Shown: positions 28,245 to 37,373, numbered from the stretch's first letter. The stretch is DNA of 43,690 nt from Corynebacterium sp. HMSC078H07 (GCF_001812805.1 NZ_KV810497.1:803-44492); one strand, 5' to 3'. Notes: generated from the sequence alone by a model not told the origin. Program-made: numbers and translations.

Positions 28245-28940
28245 ATGTCTACGCACACCCCTCGTTCTTCCACGGAGCTTTTCCCTGAATCACTTCGCCT
28301 CTCACCCAAGCAGCGCGAGGTGCTCACAGCACTCCAGGATTTCCCTCAGGGTGCAAAAGCCGCCGATGTTGCAGAGGTCATGGGCATGCACGTCAACACT
28401 GCGCGCGGGCACCTCGATGAGCTCGTTAACGCCGGTGCCGTACGGGTAATCACTGCACCAGCCCAGGGCCGCGGGCGCCCCTCCCTCATTTTCCAGGTGC
28501 GGATCCCAGATAACCGTTCGGTCGCGGAAGAATACGTCTCCCTCATTGGCGTCCTCGCTGAGATGTTGGCGGATAAGGATCAGCTCGATGACTTTGCCTC
28601 TGAGCAGGCACGAGAGATCGGCCGCAAGTGGGCACAAACCACGGCGGGCAAGGGACTCAACAGCGCTGATGCCTTAGCACCGCTTTATCGCACCATGCGT
28701 GACATGGGCTTTGACCCGGTGACCTCCATCGACACCTTCAACCAGACGGGTGAGACGGATCTGGAACTGCACGCGTGTCCCTTCGTCACGGCAGGCGTGC
28801 ACCCCTCACCCTTCGTGTGCGCCATCCATGATGGCTACCTGGAGCAGGCGGCTGCCGAAGCCGGTGGGCGCCTCAGCCTTAAGCTCATCCCTCAGTCCGG
28901 CAACGGAGTCTGCCGCGTCAACGTGAAAAACGCGTCCTAA
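28245..28940 (+). CDS. ArnR-like winged-helix regulator with three cysteines
   Basis: A 231-residue predicted transcription factor. Residues about 18-85 form a winged helix (SPKQREVLTAL, then AADVAEVMGMHVNTARGHLDELV). The C-terminal domain has three cysteines, C178 (HACPF), C192 (FVCAIHDGYL) and C223 (NGVCRVN), the pattern of Fe-S regulators of the COG2345 type. In C. glutamicum the NO-responsive nitrate respiration regulator ArnR is encoded next to thrB, the position this gene occupies, so orthology is likely. Its targets here are probably the nirK and mod units. AAAGGAG precedes the ATG; the stop is one base from the convergent thrB stop. Confidence 0.8.
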   Translation: MSTHTPRSSTELFPESLRLSPKQREVLTALQDFPQGAKAADVAEVMGMHVNTARGHLDELVNAGAVRVITAPAQGRGRPSLIFQVRIPDNRSVAEEYVSLIGVLAEMLADKDQLDDFASEQAREIGRKWAQTTAGKGLNSADALAPLYRTMRDMGFDPVTSIDTFNQTGETDLELHACPFVTAGVHPSPFVCAIHDGYLEQAAAEAGGRLSLKLIPQSGNGVCRVNVKNAS

Positions 28941-28941
28941 T

Positions 28942-29865
28942 TTAGCCGCGCTCGACGGTCACAGGTCCAGCGACCTCCAGCTCAAGAACACGCAAGCCCT
29001 GCTCGCGCGCCTCTTCCAAGATGGATTCCTCGATGGGCTCGGTATGGAGCACCATGACGGTGGGGCCAGCACCGGAAAGGTAGGCCGCGTAACCGCGATT
29101 GCGCAGGCGGTTGACCCACTCAGCGGTCACCGGCAAGACATCAGCGCGATAAGGCTGGTGTAGACGGTCGCGAGTGCCCTCCCACAGCAGGTCCGGATAA
29201 GCGGTCAGCGCCGCAACGTTGACTGCTGTTCGGGAGACGTTGAAGGCGGCATCGCCATGCGTGACATGGGAAGGAAGCACGCGGCGCACGGCCTGCGTCG
29301 ACGCATGAAAATCCGGAACCAATGCGGTGGCCTTGATGGACTCGTGGACATCGAGAGTCGCAGCACGGTATTCGGGCAAAGAGCGCCCGTCGACGGGCAC
29401 AGTGGTCCACGAGACCACGGCGTTGCCGAGGACGGAGGCCGCAGCATTATCCGGGTGACCTTCGAAGGCCGAGGACAGCTGCACCACCTGCTCGTCCGAC
29501 AGCGGCAAGCCAGCCAGGCCGTTACCCGCAGCGACGCCAGCTACGGCGGCAGAAGCAGAAGAACCCAGGCCGCGGGACTGCGGGATGTTGTTGTTGCACA
29601 CCACGCGCAGGCCAGAAACCTCGGCATCAGCCGCCTTGAGGGCCGAGCGAATCGCCTTCACCACAAGGTGGGAGTCATCGCGCGGCAGCTCGTCGGCGCC
29701 TTCGCCGAAGATCTCCACCTCCAGGCCGGAACGAATGACCTCGACCTCCACGGTGTCATAAAGGCTCAGCGCAATACCTAGGGTGTCGTAGCCCGGGCCC
29801 AAGTTGGCAGAGGAGGCCGGTACTTTAACGGTGACCTTGGTGCCCACTTCGATATCGATGCTCAT
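28942..29865 (-). CDS. thrB: Homoserine kinase
   Basis: A 307-residue GHMP kinase that phosphorylates homoserine with ATP in threonine synthesis. The GHMP glycine-rich motif [12 protein letters not shown] lies near residues 95-106, preceded by [18 protein letters not shown] and followed late by [20 protein letters not shown] is placed well before the ATG. It is the second gene of the hom-thrB operon, nine bases after hom. Threonine synthase is not in this window, as is usual in corynebacteria. Confidence 0.96.
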   Translation of the reverse strand: MSIDIEVGTKVTVKVPASSANLGPGYDTLGIALSLYDTVEVEVIRSGLEVEIFGEGADELPRDDSHLVVKAIRSALKAADAEVSGLRVVCNNNIPQSRGLGSSASAAVAGVAAGNGLAGLPLSDEQVVQLSSAFEGHPDNAAASVLGNAVVSWTTVPVDGRSLPEYRAATLDVHESIKATALVPDFHASTQAVRRVLPSHVTHGDAAFNVSRTAVNVAALTAYPDLLWEGTRDRLHQPYRADVLPVTAEWVNRLRNRGYAAYLSGAGPTVMVLHTEPIEESILEEAREQGLRVLELEVAGPVTVERG

Positions 29866-29874
29866 GGCAAACTC

Positions 29875-31200
29875 CTAGACGCCTAGGCGGATAACGGAGT
29901 GAACGGCCTTGACCTCGTCGAGCTCGCTGAGCGCAGTGACGATATCCTCCAGCACGGCTTCCTTCGCCGCGTGGGTGACCACGATAAGGCGAGCGGTCTC
30001 CTCACCATCTTCCTGGCGCACGGTGCGCAGGGAAACACCATGGCGGGCAAAGACACCAGAGATGACTGACAGCACGCCGGTGCGGTCATCCACCTCCATG
30101 TCCACGTGGTAGCGGGTCTCCACCTCACCGAACTCAGCGATGGGCAGGTTGGCGTAGGTGTTCTCCCCCGGTGCGCGGCCGCCGTGAACAATGTTGCGGG
30201 CAGCGCCCACGACGTCACCGAGGACCGCCGAAGCAGTCGGGTTACCACCGGCACCGTTACCGTAGAACATAAGAGAACCTGCAGCTTCCGACTCGACAAA
30301 AATGGCGTTGTAGGACTGGCTGACGGAAGCCAGCGGGTGATCCTTCGGCACGAGGGTCGGGTGCACGCGGGCGTTGACGGACTCCGCACCGCTCTCCTCG
30401 TCCACGAGGCGCTCACAAATGGCGAGCAGCTTGATGGAGTAGCCCGCCTGGTTTGCGGCCTTGATGTCCTCAGCGGTGATCTTGGAAATGCCCTCGCAGT
30501 AGACATCGTCAAAGGTCAAGCGGGTATAGAAGCCCAGGGAGGCGAGGATGGCAGCCTTGGAAGCGGCATCGTGTCCCTCGACGTCCGCGGTGGGGTCAGC
30601 CTCCGCGTATCCCAGACGGGTAGCCTCCGCCAGTGCGTCCTCATAGGAGGCGCCGGTGGACTCCATGGCGTCAAGGATGAAGTTGGTGGTGCCGTTGACG
30701 ATGCCAGAGATGCGCTGAATCTGATCACCGGCGAGGGAGCGGCGCAGGGCGCCGACAACCGGAATGGCAGCGGCCACGGCGGCCTCAAAGTAGAGGTCCA
30801 CGCCGGCGCGGTCGGCAGCCTCAGCCAGCTCATCAGCATGTGCGGCCACCAGGGCCTTATTTGCAGTGACCACGGACTTGCCGGCATTGAGGGCGGCGAG
30901 GACGAGCTCGCGTGGGAAGTCGATGCCACCGATAACCTCGACGACGAGATCAATGTCCTCGCGGAGGACGAGGGCCTTGGCGTCATCAGTCAGCAGGTCC
31001 TGGGGCACGCCCGGGCGCAGCTTGTTCTTGTTGTGGACGGCCACGCCGCGGATCTCCACGGGGCCGCCAATACGATGGGCAAAAGCGTTGGCGTTTTCCT
31101 GCACGAGGCGGAAAACCTCGGCGCCTACGGTGCCGAATCCAAGCAGGGCGATTCCTACGGGCTCGCCCTCGGGCTTAGCGGTGCGGTTCGTCGTCGTCAT
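29875..31200 (-). CDS. hom: Homoserine dehydrogenase
   Basis: A 441-residue NAD(P)-dependent enzyme that reduces aspartate semialdehyde to homoserine, the branch point toward threonine and methionine. The Rossmann motif GFGTVGAEV is near residues 21-29; NGTTNFILDAM and LGYAEADPTADVEG mark the catalytic domain. A C-terminal ACT domain (about 355-435, VDDRTGVLSVISGVFARHGVSL) is complete, which in corynebacteria mediates feedback inhibition by threonine. AAAGGGA precedes the ATG. Confidence 0.97.
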   Translation of the reverse strand: MTTTNRTAKPEGEPVGIALLGFGTVGAEVFRLVQENANAFAHRIGGPVEIRGVAVHNKNKLRPGVPQDLLTDDAKALVLREDIDLVVEVIGGIDFPRELVLAALNAGKSVVTANKALVAAHADELAEAADRAGVDLYFEAAVAAAIPVVGALRRSLAGDQIQRISGIVNGTTNFILDAMESTGASYEDALAEATRLGYAEADPTADVEGHDAASKAAILASLGFYTRLTFDDVYCEGISKITAEDIKAANQAGYSIKLLAICERLVDEESGAESVNARVHPTLVPKDHPLASVSQSYNAIFVESEAAGSLMFYGNGAGGNPTASAVLGDVVGAARNIVHGGRAPGENTYANLPIAEFGEVETRYHVDMEVDDRTGVLSVISGVFARHGVSLRTVRQEDGEETARLIVVTHAAKEAVLEDIVTALSELDEVKAVHSVIRLGV

Positions 31201-31247
31201 GGTGTCCCTTTGCGAAGTTACGTGTGGTTCTTACGTGACAGCCCATC

Positions 31248-31276
31248 ACTATACAGAACGAGCTGTCTATTTCCAC
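31248..31276 (-). promoter_or_regulatory. hom-thrB promoter
   Basis: On the minus strand a perfect-looking -10 box TATAGT (31248-31253) lies 17 bases after GTGGAA (31271-31276), a weak -35. The inferred start site leaves a leader of about 40 bases before the hom ATG with its ribosome-binding site. Confidence 0.6.
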
Positions 31277-31339
31277 GCAGGCGCTGGAAAGTGCCCCCGC
31301 GACCGGCGCCATCCCCTTGAATGAAATGGTGCCGCAGTG

Positions 31340-32677
31340 CTAATCGACGTCCAGCGCCAGCAAGTCATCGATGGTCTCTCGCCGCAGCATGAGGCGGTGT
31401 TGCCCGTCGCGCACGGACACGACTGCTGGACGCAGCGCACCGTTGTAGCGAGACGCCATCATGTATTGGTAGGCGCCTGTGGTGGCGAAGGCGAGGATGT
31501 CTCCCGTCGTAATGTCGGAGGGGAATCGGCGCTCGTCGACGAGAATATCGCCCGACTCGCAGTGGAAACCCACGATGCGGGAATCCACCGGCTCGCCCTG
31601 CGTGCGGCGGTTGACCACGCGCACGTCATAGTCCGAGCCATAGAGTGCTGGGCGGATATTGTCCGACATGCCGCCATCGACCGACAGGTAGCGGCGCATC
31701 GGCAAATCTGCCTTGCCGGTTTCGACATCCTTGACGGTGCCGACGCGGTAGAGCGTCACGGCGGAAGCACCCACCAGTGAGCGGCCGGGCTCCACAAGGA
31801 CGAAGGGCGGCGTGATGCCGAGCTCGGTCGCGGTGCACTCGACGGCTTCCAAGAGGTCCTTGGCCAAGGTGGCCACATCGAGGGCCTCCTCGTATTCCAT
31901 ATACGGAATGCCAAAGCCGCCGCCCAGATCCAGCTCCTCGAGCGCTACGCCGAGCTCAGAGTGGATACGCTTGTACAAGCTGAGCACGCGCTCGGCGGCC
32001 AGCTTGAAGCCATCCGCATTGAAAACCGAAGAGCCAACGTGACAGTGCAGGCCAGCCAGTTTGAGGTTGGCGGATTCGAGCACCTTGCTGGCAGCCGTGA
32101 AGGCAGCGCCGGTGGAGAGCGAAATGCCGAACTTTTGGTCCTCGTGAGCGGTAGCGATGAACTCGTGAGTGTGGGCGTCCACACCAGGTTTGACGCGGAT
32201 CATCACCGGCTGCACACGCCCTGCCGCCGCAGCAATGCCGTTGAGTCGGGAGAGCTCCTCTTCGTTATCGAGGACGACGTGGCCGATGCCGTTCTCGACG
32301 CACAGCTCAAGGTATTCATCTTCCTTGTTGTTGCCGTGCGCAGTCATTCGCTCCGGCGGAAAGCCTGCGGCCAGCGCGAGCTTGGCCTCATTGAGCGAGG
32401 CCACGTCAAGGCACAGGCCTTCCTCATCAACCCAGCGCACAATGCGCTTGGTGATGAAGGCCTTGGAGGCGTAGTGCACATGGTCGGGCCCACCGAAAGC
32501 TTTGGCCATGTCGCGGCAGCGCGAGCGGAAATCCTGTTCATCGAAGACGTAGAGCGGGGTGCCGTATTCTTCCGCCAACTCGGTGAGCTTGACGCCGGCG
32601 ATGGACACGACGCCATCGGAGCCGCGCGAAGCATTGCGCGGCCACACGTGAGAGGGAAGAGAATTGAAATCCGCCAT
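31340..32677 (-). CDS. lysA: Diaminopimelate decarboxylase
   Basis: A 445-residue PLP enzyme that decarboxylates meso-diaminopimelate to lysine. The PLP lysine is in HYASKAF near the N-terminus; [22 protein letters not shown] and [12 protein letters not shown] are family blocks, and the C-terminal CESGD motif contributes to the active site across the dimer. The ATG at 32677 lies two bases after the argS stop with GGAG/AGAAG upstream; the longer open frame reaching into argS has no homology. argS-lysA is the conserved actinobacterial pair. Confidence 0.96.
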   Translation of the reverse strand: MADFNSLPSHVWPRNASRGSDGVVSIAGVKLTELAEEYGTPLYVFDEQDFRSRCRDMAKAFGGPDHVHYASKAFITKRIVRWVDEEGLCLDVASLNEAKLALAAGFPPERMTAHGNNKEDEYLELCVENGIGHVVLDNEEELSRLNGIAAAAGRVQPVMIRVKPGVDAHTHEFIATAHEDQKFGISLSTGAAFTAASKVLESANLKLAGLHCHVGSSVFNADGFKLAAERVLSLYKRIHSELGVALEELDLGGGFGIPYMEYEEALDVATLAKDLLEAVECTATELGITPPFVLVEPGRSLVGASAVTLYRVGTVKDVETGKADLPMRRYLSVDGGMSDNIRPALYGSDYDVRVVNRRTQGEPVDSRIVGFHCESGDILVDERRFPSDITTGDILAFATTGAYQYMMASRYNGALRPAVVSVRDGQHRLMLRRETIDDLLALDVD

Positions 32678-32679
32678 TC

Positions 32680-34341
32680 TTACATCTTCTCCGGCGCGCT
32701 CACGCCCACCATGGTCAAGGCATTGGCCATGACCTGGCGGGTAGCGCTGGCCAGTGCCAAGCGAGCGAGGTGGATAGGCTCCGTCTCCTCGTCTGCCTTC
32801 GGCAGGACTTGGCACTGGTCATAGAAGCGGTGGAAGACGGCCGCTAGGTCCTCGGCGTAGCGCGCAATGCGGTGCGGCTCGCGCAGAGTCGCTGCGGTGG
32901 CCACGACCTCGGGGAACTCGCCCAAGGTGCGGATGAGGTCGCCTTCCTTGTCGTGGGTCAGCAGGTCGAGGGAGGCGCTGCCAAGCGCCGCAGTATCCAG
33001 ACCCAGATCCGCTGCCTTCCGCAGGATGGAGCAGATGCGGGCATGGCCATACTGGACGTAGTACACCGGGTTATCCGCGGACTGGGAGGCCCATAGGCCC
33101 AAGTCGATGTCCAGGGTGGAGTCGACGGAAGAACGCACGAGCGAGTAGCGCGCGCCGTCCACACCGATGGCCTCGACGAGGTCATCGAGGGTAATGACAG
33201 TACCGGCACGCTTGGACATCTTGACGGCCTTACCGTCGCGCAGCAGGTTCACCATCTGGCCGATGAGCACCTCCACGGACTCCGGGTCATAGCCCAGCGC
33301 CTGGGCAGAAGCACGCAGGCGGGCGATGTAGCCGTGGTGGTCCGCGCCCAACATGTAGATAGCCAGGTCGTGGCCGCGGTCGAACTTGTCCGCAACGTAG
33401 GCGATATCACCGGCGATGTAGGCGGCATCGCCGTCAGACTTGATGACCACGCGATCCTTATCATCGCCGTACTCGGTGGACTTCAGCCACCACGCGCCTT
33501 CGGACTCGTACAGGTTGCCGTTGTCCTTGAGCGTCTGGATAGCCTTGTCCACAGCGCCGGACTCGAACAGAGAGTTCTCATGGAAGTAGACGTCGAAATC
33601 AACGCCGAACTCGTGGAGGGAGTCCTTAATGTGGGCGAACATCATTTCCACGCCGTCGGCACGGAAATTCTCCTGCACTTCGGCATCGCTGCCTTCGAGG
33701 GCTGCCGGGTTCGTCTTGAGCACGCCCTGGGCAATGTCCTTGATGTAATCGCCGCCGTAGCCATCCTCCGGAGTCGGCTCGCCCTTCGCGGCAGCGACTA
33801 GGGAGCGGGCAAAACGGTCGATCTGGCCGCCGTGATCATTGAAGTAATACTCGCGGGTCACGTCCGCGCCAGAGGCCTCGAGCACGCGGCCGAGCGAATC
33901 GCCCACTGCTGCCCAGCGAGTACCGCCGAGGTGGATGGGACCAGTCGGGTTCGCGGAGACGAACTCTAGGTTGATCTTCTTGCCCGCATACGTGTCGTTA
34001 CGGCCAAACTCCGCGCCGGCAGCGAGCACCTGGGAGACAATCGCTCCCTGAGCCGCTGCAGCAAGGCGGATATTAAGGAAACCTGGGCCGGCGATGGAGG
34101 CCTCATCAATGGCGTCGTTGCCTGCGAGGGCGTCGGCAAGCCACTGCGCCAACTCACGCGGCTGGGTGCCCGCCTTCTTGGCCACCTGGAGGGCCAGGTT
34201 AGTAGCGTAATCACCGTGTTCCGGGTTACGCGGGCGCTCGACGGTCACAGTCTCTGGCAGGACGGATGCGTCCAGCTCATGTTCGGTGAGGACGGCCGCA
34301 GCGGTCTCTTTGATCAGGGCGGAAAGATCTTCAGGATTCAT
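32680..34341 (-). CDS. argS: Arginyl-tRNA synthetase
   Basis: A 553-residue class I synthetase that charges tRNA-Arg. The HIGH-type motif is PTGPIHLGG (near residue 130) and the KMSKS-type motif reads VKMSKRAGT; the N-terminal Add-1 domain ([17 protein letters not shown]) and the C-terminal anticodon-binding domain are present. The ATG is eight bases downstream of a TAGACT hexamer and lacks a Shine-Dalgarno sequence, so the mRNA is probably leaderless. lysA follows in the same operon. Confidence 0.97.
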   Translation of the reverse strand: MNPEDLSALIKETAAAVLTEHELDASVLPETVTVERPRNPEHGDYATNLALQVAKKAGTQPRELAQWLADALAGNDAIDEASIAGPGFLNIRLAAAAQGAIVSQVLAAGAEFGRNDTYAGKKINLEFVSANPTGPIHLGGTRWAAVGDSLGRVLEASGADVTREYYFNDHGGQIDRFARSLVAAAKGEPTPEDGYGGDYIKDIAQGVLKTNPAALEGSDAEVQENFRADGVEMMFAHIKDSLHEFGVDFDVYFHENSLFESGAVDKAIQTLKDNGNLYESEGAWWLKSTEYGDDKDRVVIKSDGDAAYIAGDIAYVADKFDRGHDLAIYMLGADHHGYIARLRASAQALGYDPESVEVLIGQMVNLLRDGKAVKMSKRAGTVITLDDLVEAIGVDGARYSLVRSSVDSTLDIDLGLWASQSADNPVYYVQYGHARICSILRKAADLGLDTAALGSASLDLLTHDKEGDLIRTLGEFPEVVATAATLREPHRIARYAEDLAAVFHRFYDQCQVLPKADEETEPIHLARLALASATRQVMANALTMVGVSAPEKM

Positions 34342-34355
34342 AGGGCCAAAGTCTA
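34342..34355 (-). promoter_or_regulatory. -10 box of a probably leaderless argS transcript
   Basis: On the minus strand GATAGACTTTGG places TAGACT (34350-34355) eight bases before the argS ATG at 34341. No clear -35 box is seen. Confidence 0.5.
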
Positions 34356-34492
34356 TCGTCCTTGCCGCTGGGAGGCACTATCAGGTCTCTCGCGCACCTG
34401 GGAAGCCCAAGCGTTAGGAAGCTCACTCACCCCCATCAGGTGAACAATGCGGCACATCTGGGTGTGAGGTTCTACGCTAAACACGCTAACTG

Positions 34493-34498
34493 TATCGT
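34493..34498 (+). promoter_or_regulatory. Candidate -10 box of the lactate permease gene
   Basis: TGTATCGT holds an extended -10 (TATCGT, 34493-34498). Transcription would start near 34505, right in front of the leader hairpin. Just upstream lies the nine-base-period repeat ACGCTAA (34474-34480 and 34483-34489), which could be a regulator site. The -35 is weak. Confidence 0.4.
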
Positions 34499-34508
34499 TC
34501 CATCGCCT

Positions 34509-34573
34509 CGCACCTCCTCCTTCATACAGGTCACTGCCTCTCAGTGGGGCAGGCAGTACCCGGAGGAGGTACG
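34509..34573 (+). promoter_or_regulatory. Leader hairpin masking a Shine-Dalgarno sequence before lldP
   Basis: CGCACCTCCTCC (34509-34520) pairs with GGAGGAGGTACG (34562-34573) at 11 of 12 positions, enclosing a second stem ACTGCCT/AGGCAGT (34533-34539 and 34551-34557) with an 11-base loop. The right outer arm is a near-perfect anti-16S sequence. Folding would hide it, while a GTG-AAT-TGA mini-frame lies 12 bases after it. Confidence 0.55.
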
Positions 34574-34596
34574 AGAAACACTGTGAATTGAGCTTT

Positions 34597-36249
34597 ATGT
34601 CAACCTTCAACATCACCACCGATGCCATTGCTGGCAGCGTGGGAGCCACCGCAGCGGTCTCTACCCTGCCGCTGATCGCGTTCTTCATCATGCTGCTGGG
34701 CCTGAAAGCCCGCGCTCACACCTCGGGTGCAGTCGCACTTCTCGTGGCGCTTCTCATCGCCATCTTCGGCATCGGCATGCCAGCCGATATGGCACTGTCC
34801 TCCGCGCTGCGCGGCGGCCTCTTCGGCCTCTTCCCCATCGTTTGGGTCATCATCACCGCCATTTGGTTCTACGAGGTCACCGTGTCCTCCGGCCGTTTTG
34901 AGGATCTGCGCAAGACCTTTGACTTGCTGGGTGATGGCGATATTCGTATCCAGGCCATCCTCATTGCGTTCTGTTTCGGCGGCCTGCTGGAGGCCCTCGC
35001 TGGCTTTGGTGCACCGGTGGCTATTACCGCCACGATGATCTTGGCTTTGGGTGTGAAGCCGTTGAAGGCTGCCACCACCGTGTTGATTGCGAACACCGCA
35101 CCGGTGGCCTTCGGTGCCGTGGGTATCCCGGTCACCACCGCCGGTTCCGTCGGTGGCCGAACCGCCGAGCAGACCGCGGACATCGCCAGCCTCATCTCCT
35201 TGCAGGTGCTGCTCATCGCGGCGGTCGTGCCCTTCTTCATCCTGTTCATCCTCGACGGCATGCGTGGCGTCAAGGAGGCCGGCCCCGCCGCAGCGGTCAT
35301 TGGTGTGTCTTTCGCCATCGCGCAGTGGGCGGCCGCCACGTTCTTTGCGTACCAGCTCACCAACGTCGTGGCCTGCATTGTCTCCCTAGGCGCGGGCTTC
35401 CTCTTCCTGCGCGTGTGGAAACCCAAGGGCGTGGACAGCCTGCGTGAGCGTATGGAGCTGCCCGCTCAGGAGGAGGTCTCTGACCTCAACGGCCGCCGCA
35501 TCTGGATGGCGCTGCTGCCCTACGCCGTGGTGACCGCCGTCTTCGCCGTGGCCACTGCATGGCCGGCCATCTTCGGTTTCATCCAGCTCAACATCGCCTG
35601 GCCGCTTCTCGACGGCACCATTATCGACGCCGACGGAAACGCCATGGACACCGCCTTTAAGTTCAACGTGCTGGGCAACCCGGGCACTCTGCTACTCATC
35701 TCCGGCATCATCGTAGCCATCATCTACATGGCTTTCAACGAAAACGGCCGCTACACGCTGGAAGCCTCCGCGCCGCTGACGAAGTTCGGCGAAGTTATCA
35801 ACCGCATGAAGTTCTCCGCGCTGACTATCATCCTGGTTCTGGCGCTGGCCTACACCATGAACTACTCCGGTCAGACCATTTCCATTGGCCAGTTTGTGGC
35901 CTCCGTTGGCGGCATCTTCGCGCTCTTCTCCCCGGTTCTGGGATGGATTGGTACCGCCGTGACGGGTTCCGATACCTCCGCCAACGCGCTCTTTGCCAAC
36001 CTGCAGGTCACCGCCGCCGACCGCATCGGCGTCAACCCGGACCTCATGCTGGCAGCGAACACCTCCGGTGGCGTTGTGGGCAAGATGATTTCCCCACAGT
36101 CCCTGGCCATTGCCGCTACCGCAGTGAAGATGGAAGGCGAGGAATCCCGCATCTTCAAGGCCGTCGTGGGCTACTCCGTAGCCTTCCTTGCCGTCGTCTG
36201 CATCATCGTCTTCCTCATGACCAACGTTCTAGGCTTCCTGGTTCCGTAG
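34597..36249 (+). CDS. lldP: L-lactate permease (LctP/LldP family)
   Basis: A 550-residue polytopic membrane protein with some 13 helices that imports lactate with protons. The LctP family core is recognisable: FPIVWVIITAIWFYEVTVSSG, FGGLLEALAGFGAPVAIT and GSDTSANALFANLQ followed by NTSGGVVGKMISPQSLAIA. The ATG at 34597 (MSTFNITTD) fits family starts; a TTG at 34588 would be closer to the GGAGGAGGT sequence but is still 17 bases away. It precedes lutABC on the same strand, giving uptake and oxidation of lactate in one locus. Confidence 0.93.
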   Translation: MSTFNITTDAIAGSVGATAAVSTLPLIAFFIMLLGLKARAHTSGAVALLVALLIAIFGIGMPADMALSSALRGGLFGLFPIVWVIITAIWFYEVTVSSGRFEDLRKTFDLLGDGDIRIQAILIAFCFGGLLEALAGFGAPVAITATMILALGVKPLKAATTVLIANTAPVAFGAVGIPVTTAGSVGGRTAEQTADIASLISLQVLLIAAVVPFFILFILDGMRGVKEAGPAAAVIGVSFAIAQWAAATFFAYQLTNVVACIVSLGAGFLFLRVWKPKGVDSLRERMELPAQEEVSDLNGRRIWMALLPYAVVTAVFAVATAWPAIFGFIQLNIAWPLLDGTIIDADGNAMDTAFKFNVLGNPGTLLLISGIIVAIIYMAFNENGRYTLEASAPLTKFGEVINRMKFSALTIILVLALAYTMNYSGQTISIGQFVASVGGIFALFSPVLGWIGTAVTGSDTSANALFANLQVTAADRIGVNPDLMLAANTSGGVVGKMISPQSLAIAATAVKMEGEESRIFKAVVGYSVAFLAVVCIIVFLMTNVLGFLVP

Positions 36250-36336
36250 AACCGCGCCCTCGTTCCGTAGAAATTGGTCGGCGCATCGCGCACCCCTTAG
36301 AACGTATGCCCCCGGATTCGGGCGCACCCGCTCCTC

Positions 36337-36370
36337 CAGCCGCTGAGTAGTACTTACTGCTCGGCGGCTG
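36337..36370 (+). terminator. Long hairpin downstream of lldP
   Basis: A 16-bp stem with two G-T wobbles (36337-36352 and 36355-36370) starts CAGCCGC and ends GCGGCTG with a minimal loop. A second, mutually exclusive hairpin GCTGA-TGTG-TCAGC (36367-36380) overlaps its right arm. No T run follows, so it may be a Rho-dependent end or a 3' stabiliser of the lldP mRNA. Confidence 0.5.
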
Positions 36371-36402
36371 ATGTGTCAGCATCTATGCACGTAAGAAATT
36401 CA

Positions 36403-36416
36403 CAACATTAATGTTG
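36403..36416. promoter_or_regulatory. Palindromic candidate operator upstream of lutA
   Basis: CAACATTAATGTTG is a perfect 14-bp palindrome 34 bases upstream of the -35 box of the lutABC promoter. It has the form of a dimeric regulator site. Confidence 0.5.
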
Positions 36417-36449
36417 CGATAAAGTGCCAGGTAGTGGGAATTTTTCGTG

Positions 36450-36478
36450 TCGAGAAAACTGATTTTCCACGGTAGGAT
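36450..36478 (+). promoter_or_regulatory. lutABC promoter
   Basis: TCGAGA (36450-36455) and TAGGAT (36473-36478) are separated by exactly 17 bases. The inferred start near 36485 falls inside the inverted repeat at 36481-36498. Confidence 0.6.
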
Positions 36479-36480
36479 TC

Positions 36481-36498
36481 TGCCTATACCTGTAGGCA
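36481..36498. promoter_or_regulatory. Inverted repeat over the lutABC start site
   Basis: TGCCTA and TAGGCA flank six bases (36481-36498), directly after the -10 box. A repressor bound here would block transcription; a GntR-type lactate regulator such as LldR is a reasonable guess from family knowledge, but no such gene is in the window. Confidence 0.5.
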
Positions 36499-36587
36499 CA
36501 TGTTCTGCGCACCCCTGTCTGCTACATGCAGGTTTTCTCCATGAAGACGGCAGAGGGCGTGCGGGGCAGATAAGGAGCGCAACACTA

Positions 36588-37373
36588 ATGCGAATAGCAT
36601 TGTTTTCCACCTGTATCGGTGACTCTCTGTTCCCCGATGCGCACAAGGCCACGGCCCTCGTCCTGTCCCGTCTGGGCTATGACGTGGTCTTCCCTGAAGA
36701 GCAGACCTGCTGCGGTCAGATGCACATCAACACCGGTTATCAGAAGGAAACCCTAGGCATGATCCGCTCCTACGCGGACGCCTTCGCTGATCCGTCCATC
36801 GATTACGTGGTTTCCGCCTCCGGCTCCTGTGTGGGTGCAGTGCGCGAGCAGCACACGATGATTGCTCAACGCTTTGGTACCGCCGCTGATGTCGATGGCG
36901 CTAAGAAGACCACGGAAAAGACCCTGGACCTGCCAGAGTTCCTCGTGGACGTCGCCGGCGTGACCAACGTGGGAGCATTCTTCCCGCACCGCGTGACCTA
37001 CCACCCTTCCTGCCACGGCCTGCGCTTCCTCAAGCTTGGTGACCGCCCCTACCAGCTACTGCAGGAGGTTGAGGGAATCGACTTGGTGGAGCTTCCTAGC
37101 AAGGAAGAATGCTGCGGCTTCGGCGGCACGTTCGCCCTCAAGAACGCCGAGGTCTCTGCGGCCATGGTCGGTGACAAGACCCGCCACGTCCGCGAAACTG
37201 ATGCAGAGTTCGTCACCGGTGGTGACTCTTCCTGCCTCATGAACATCGGTGGTGCACTGTCCCGTCAGCGAGCTGGTGTGCGCGCCATTCACCTGGCTGA
37301 GATCCTCGCCTCCACCAAGGAACACCCGTGGACCCCGGAGTCTGCGGCCTACTCTAAGGAGAAGATGCTCTAA
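36588..37373 (+). CDS. lutA: Lactate utilisation Fe-S protein LutA
   Basis: A 261-residue protein with the two CCG cysteine motifs of the heterodisulfide reductase B-like family, CCGQMH at 41-46 and CCGFGG at 175-180, plus C81 and the HPSCHG motif at 139-144. With LutB and LutC it forms the flavin-free iron-sulfur lactate oxidation complex that turns L-lactate into pyruvate. AAGGAG lies ten bases before the ATG at 36588; longer open frames reach into the promoter region and are rejected. The stop overlaps the lutB start as TAATG. Confidence 0.95.
   Translation: MRIALFSTCIGDSLFPDAHKATALVLSRLGYDVVFPEEQTCCGQMHINTGYQKETLGMIRSYADAFADPSIDYVVSASGSCVGAVREQHTMIAQRFGTAADVDGAKKTTEKTLDLPEFLVDVAGVTNVGAFFPHRVTYHPSCHGLRFLKLGDRPYQLLQEVEGIDLVELPSKEECCGFGGTFALKNAEVSAAMVGDKTRHVRETDAEFVTGGDSSCLMNIGGALSRQRAGVRAIHLAEILASTKEHPWTPESAAYSKEKML

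Noticed and set aside
36250..36350. Plus-strand frame running past the lldP stop
   Set aside because: It is a different frame of the lldP 3' end and continues into hairpins; no start signal.
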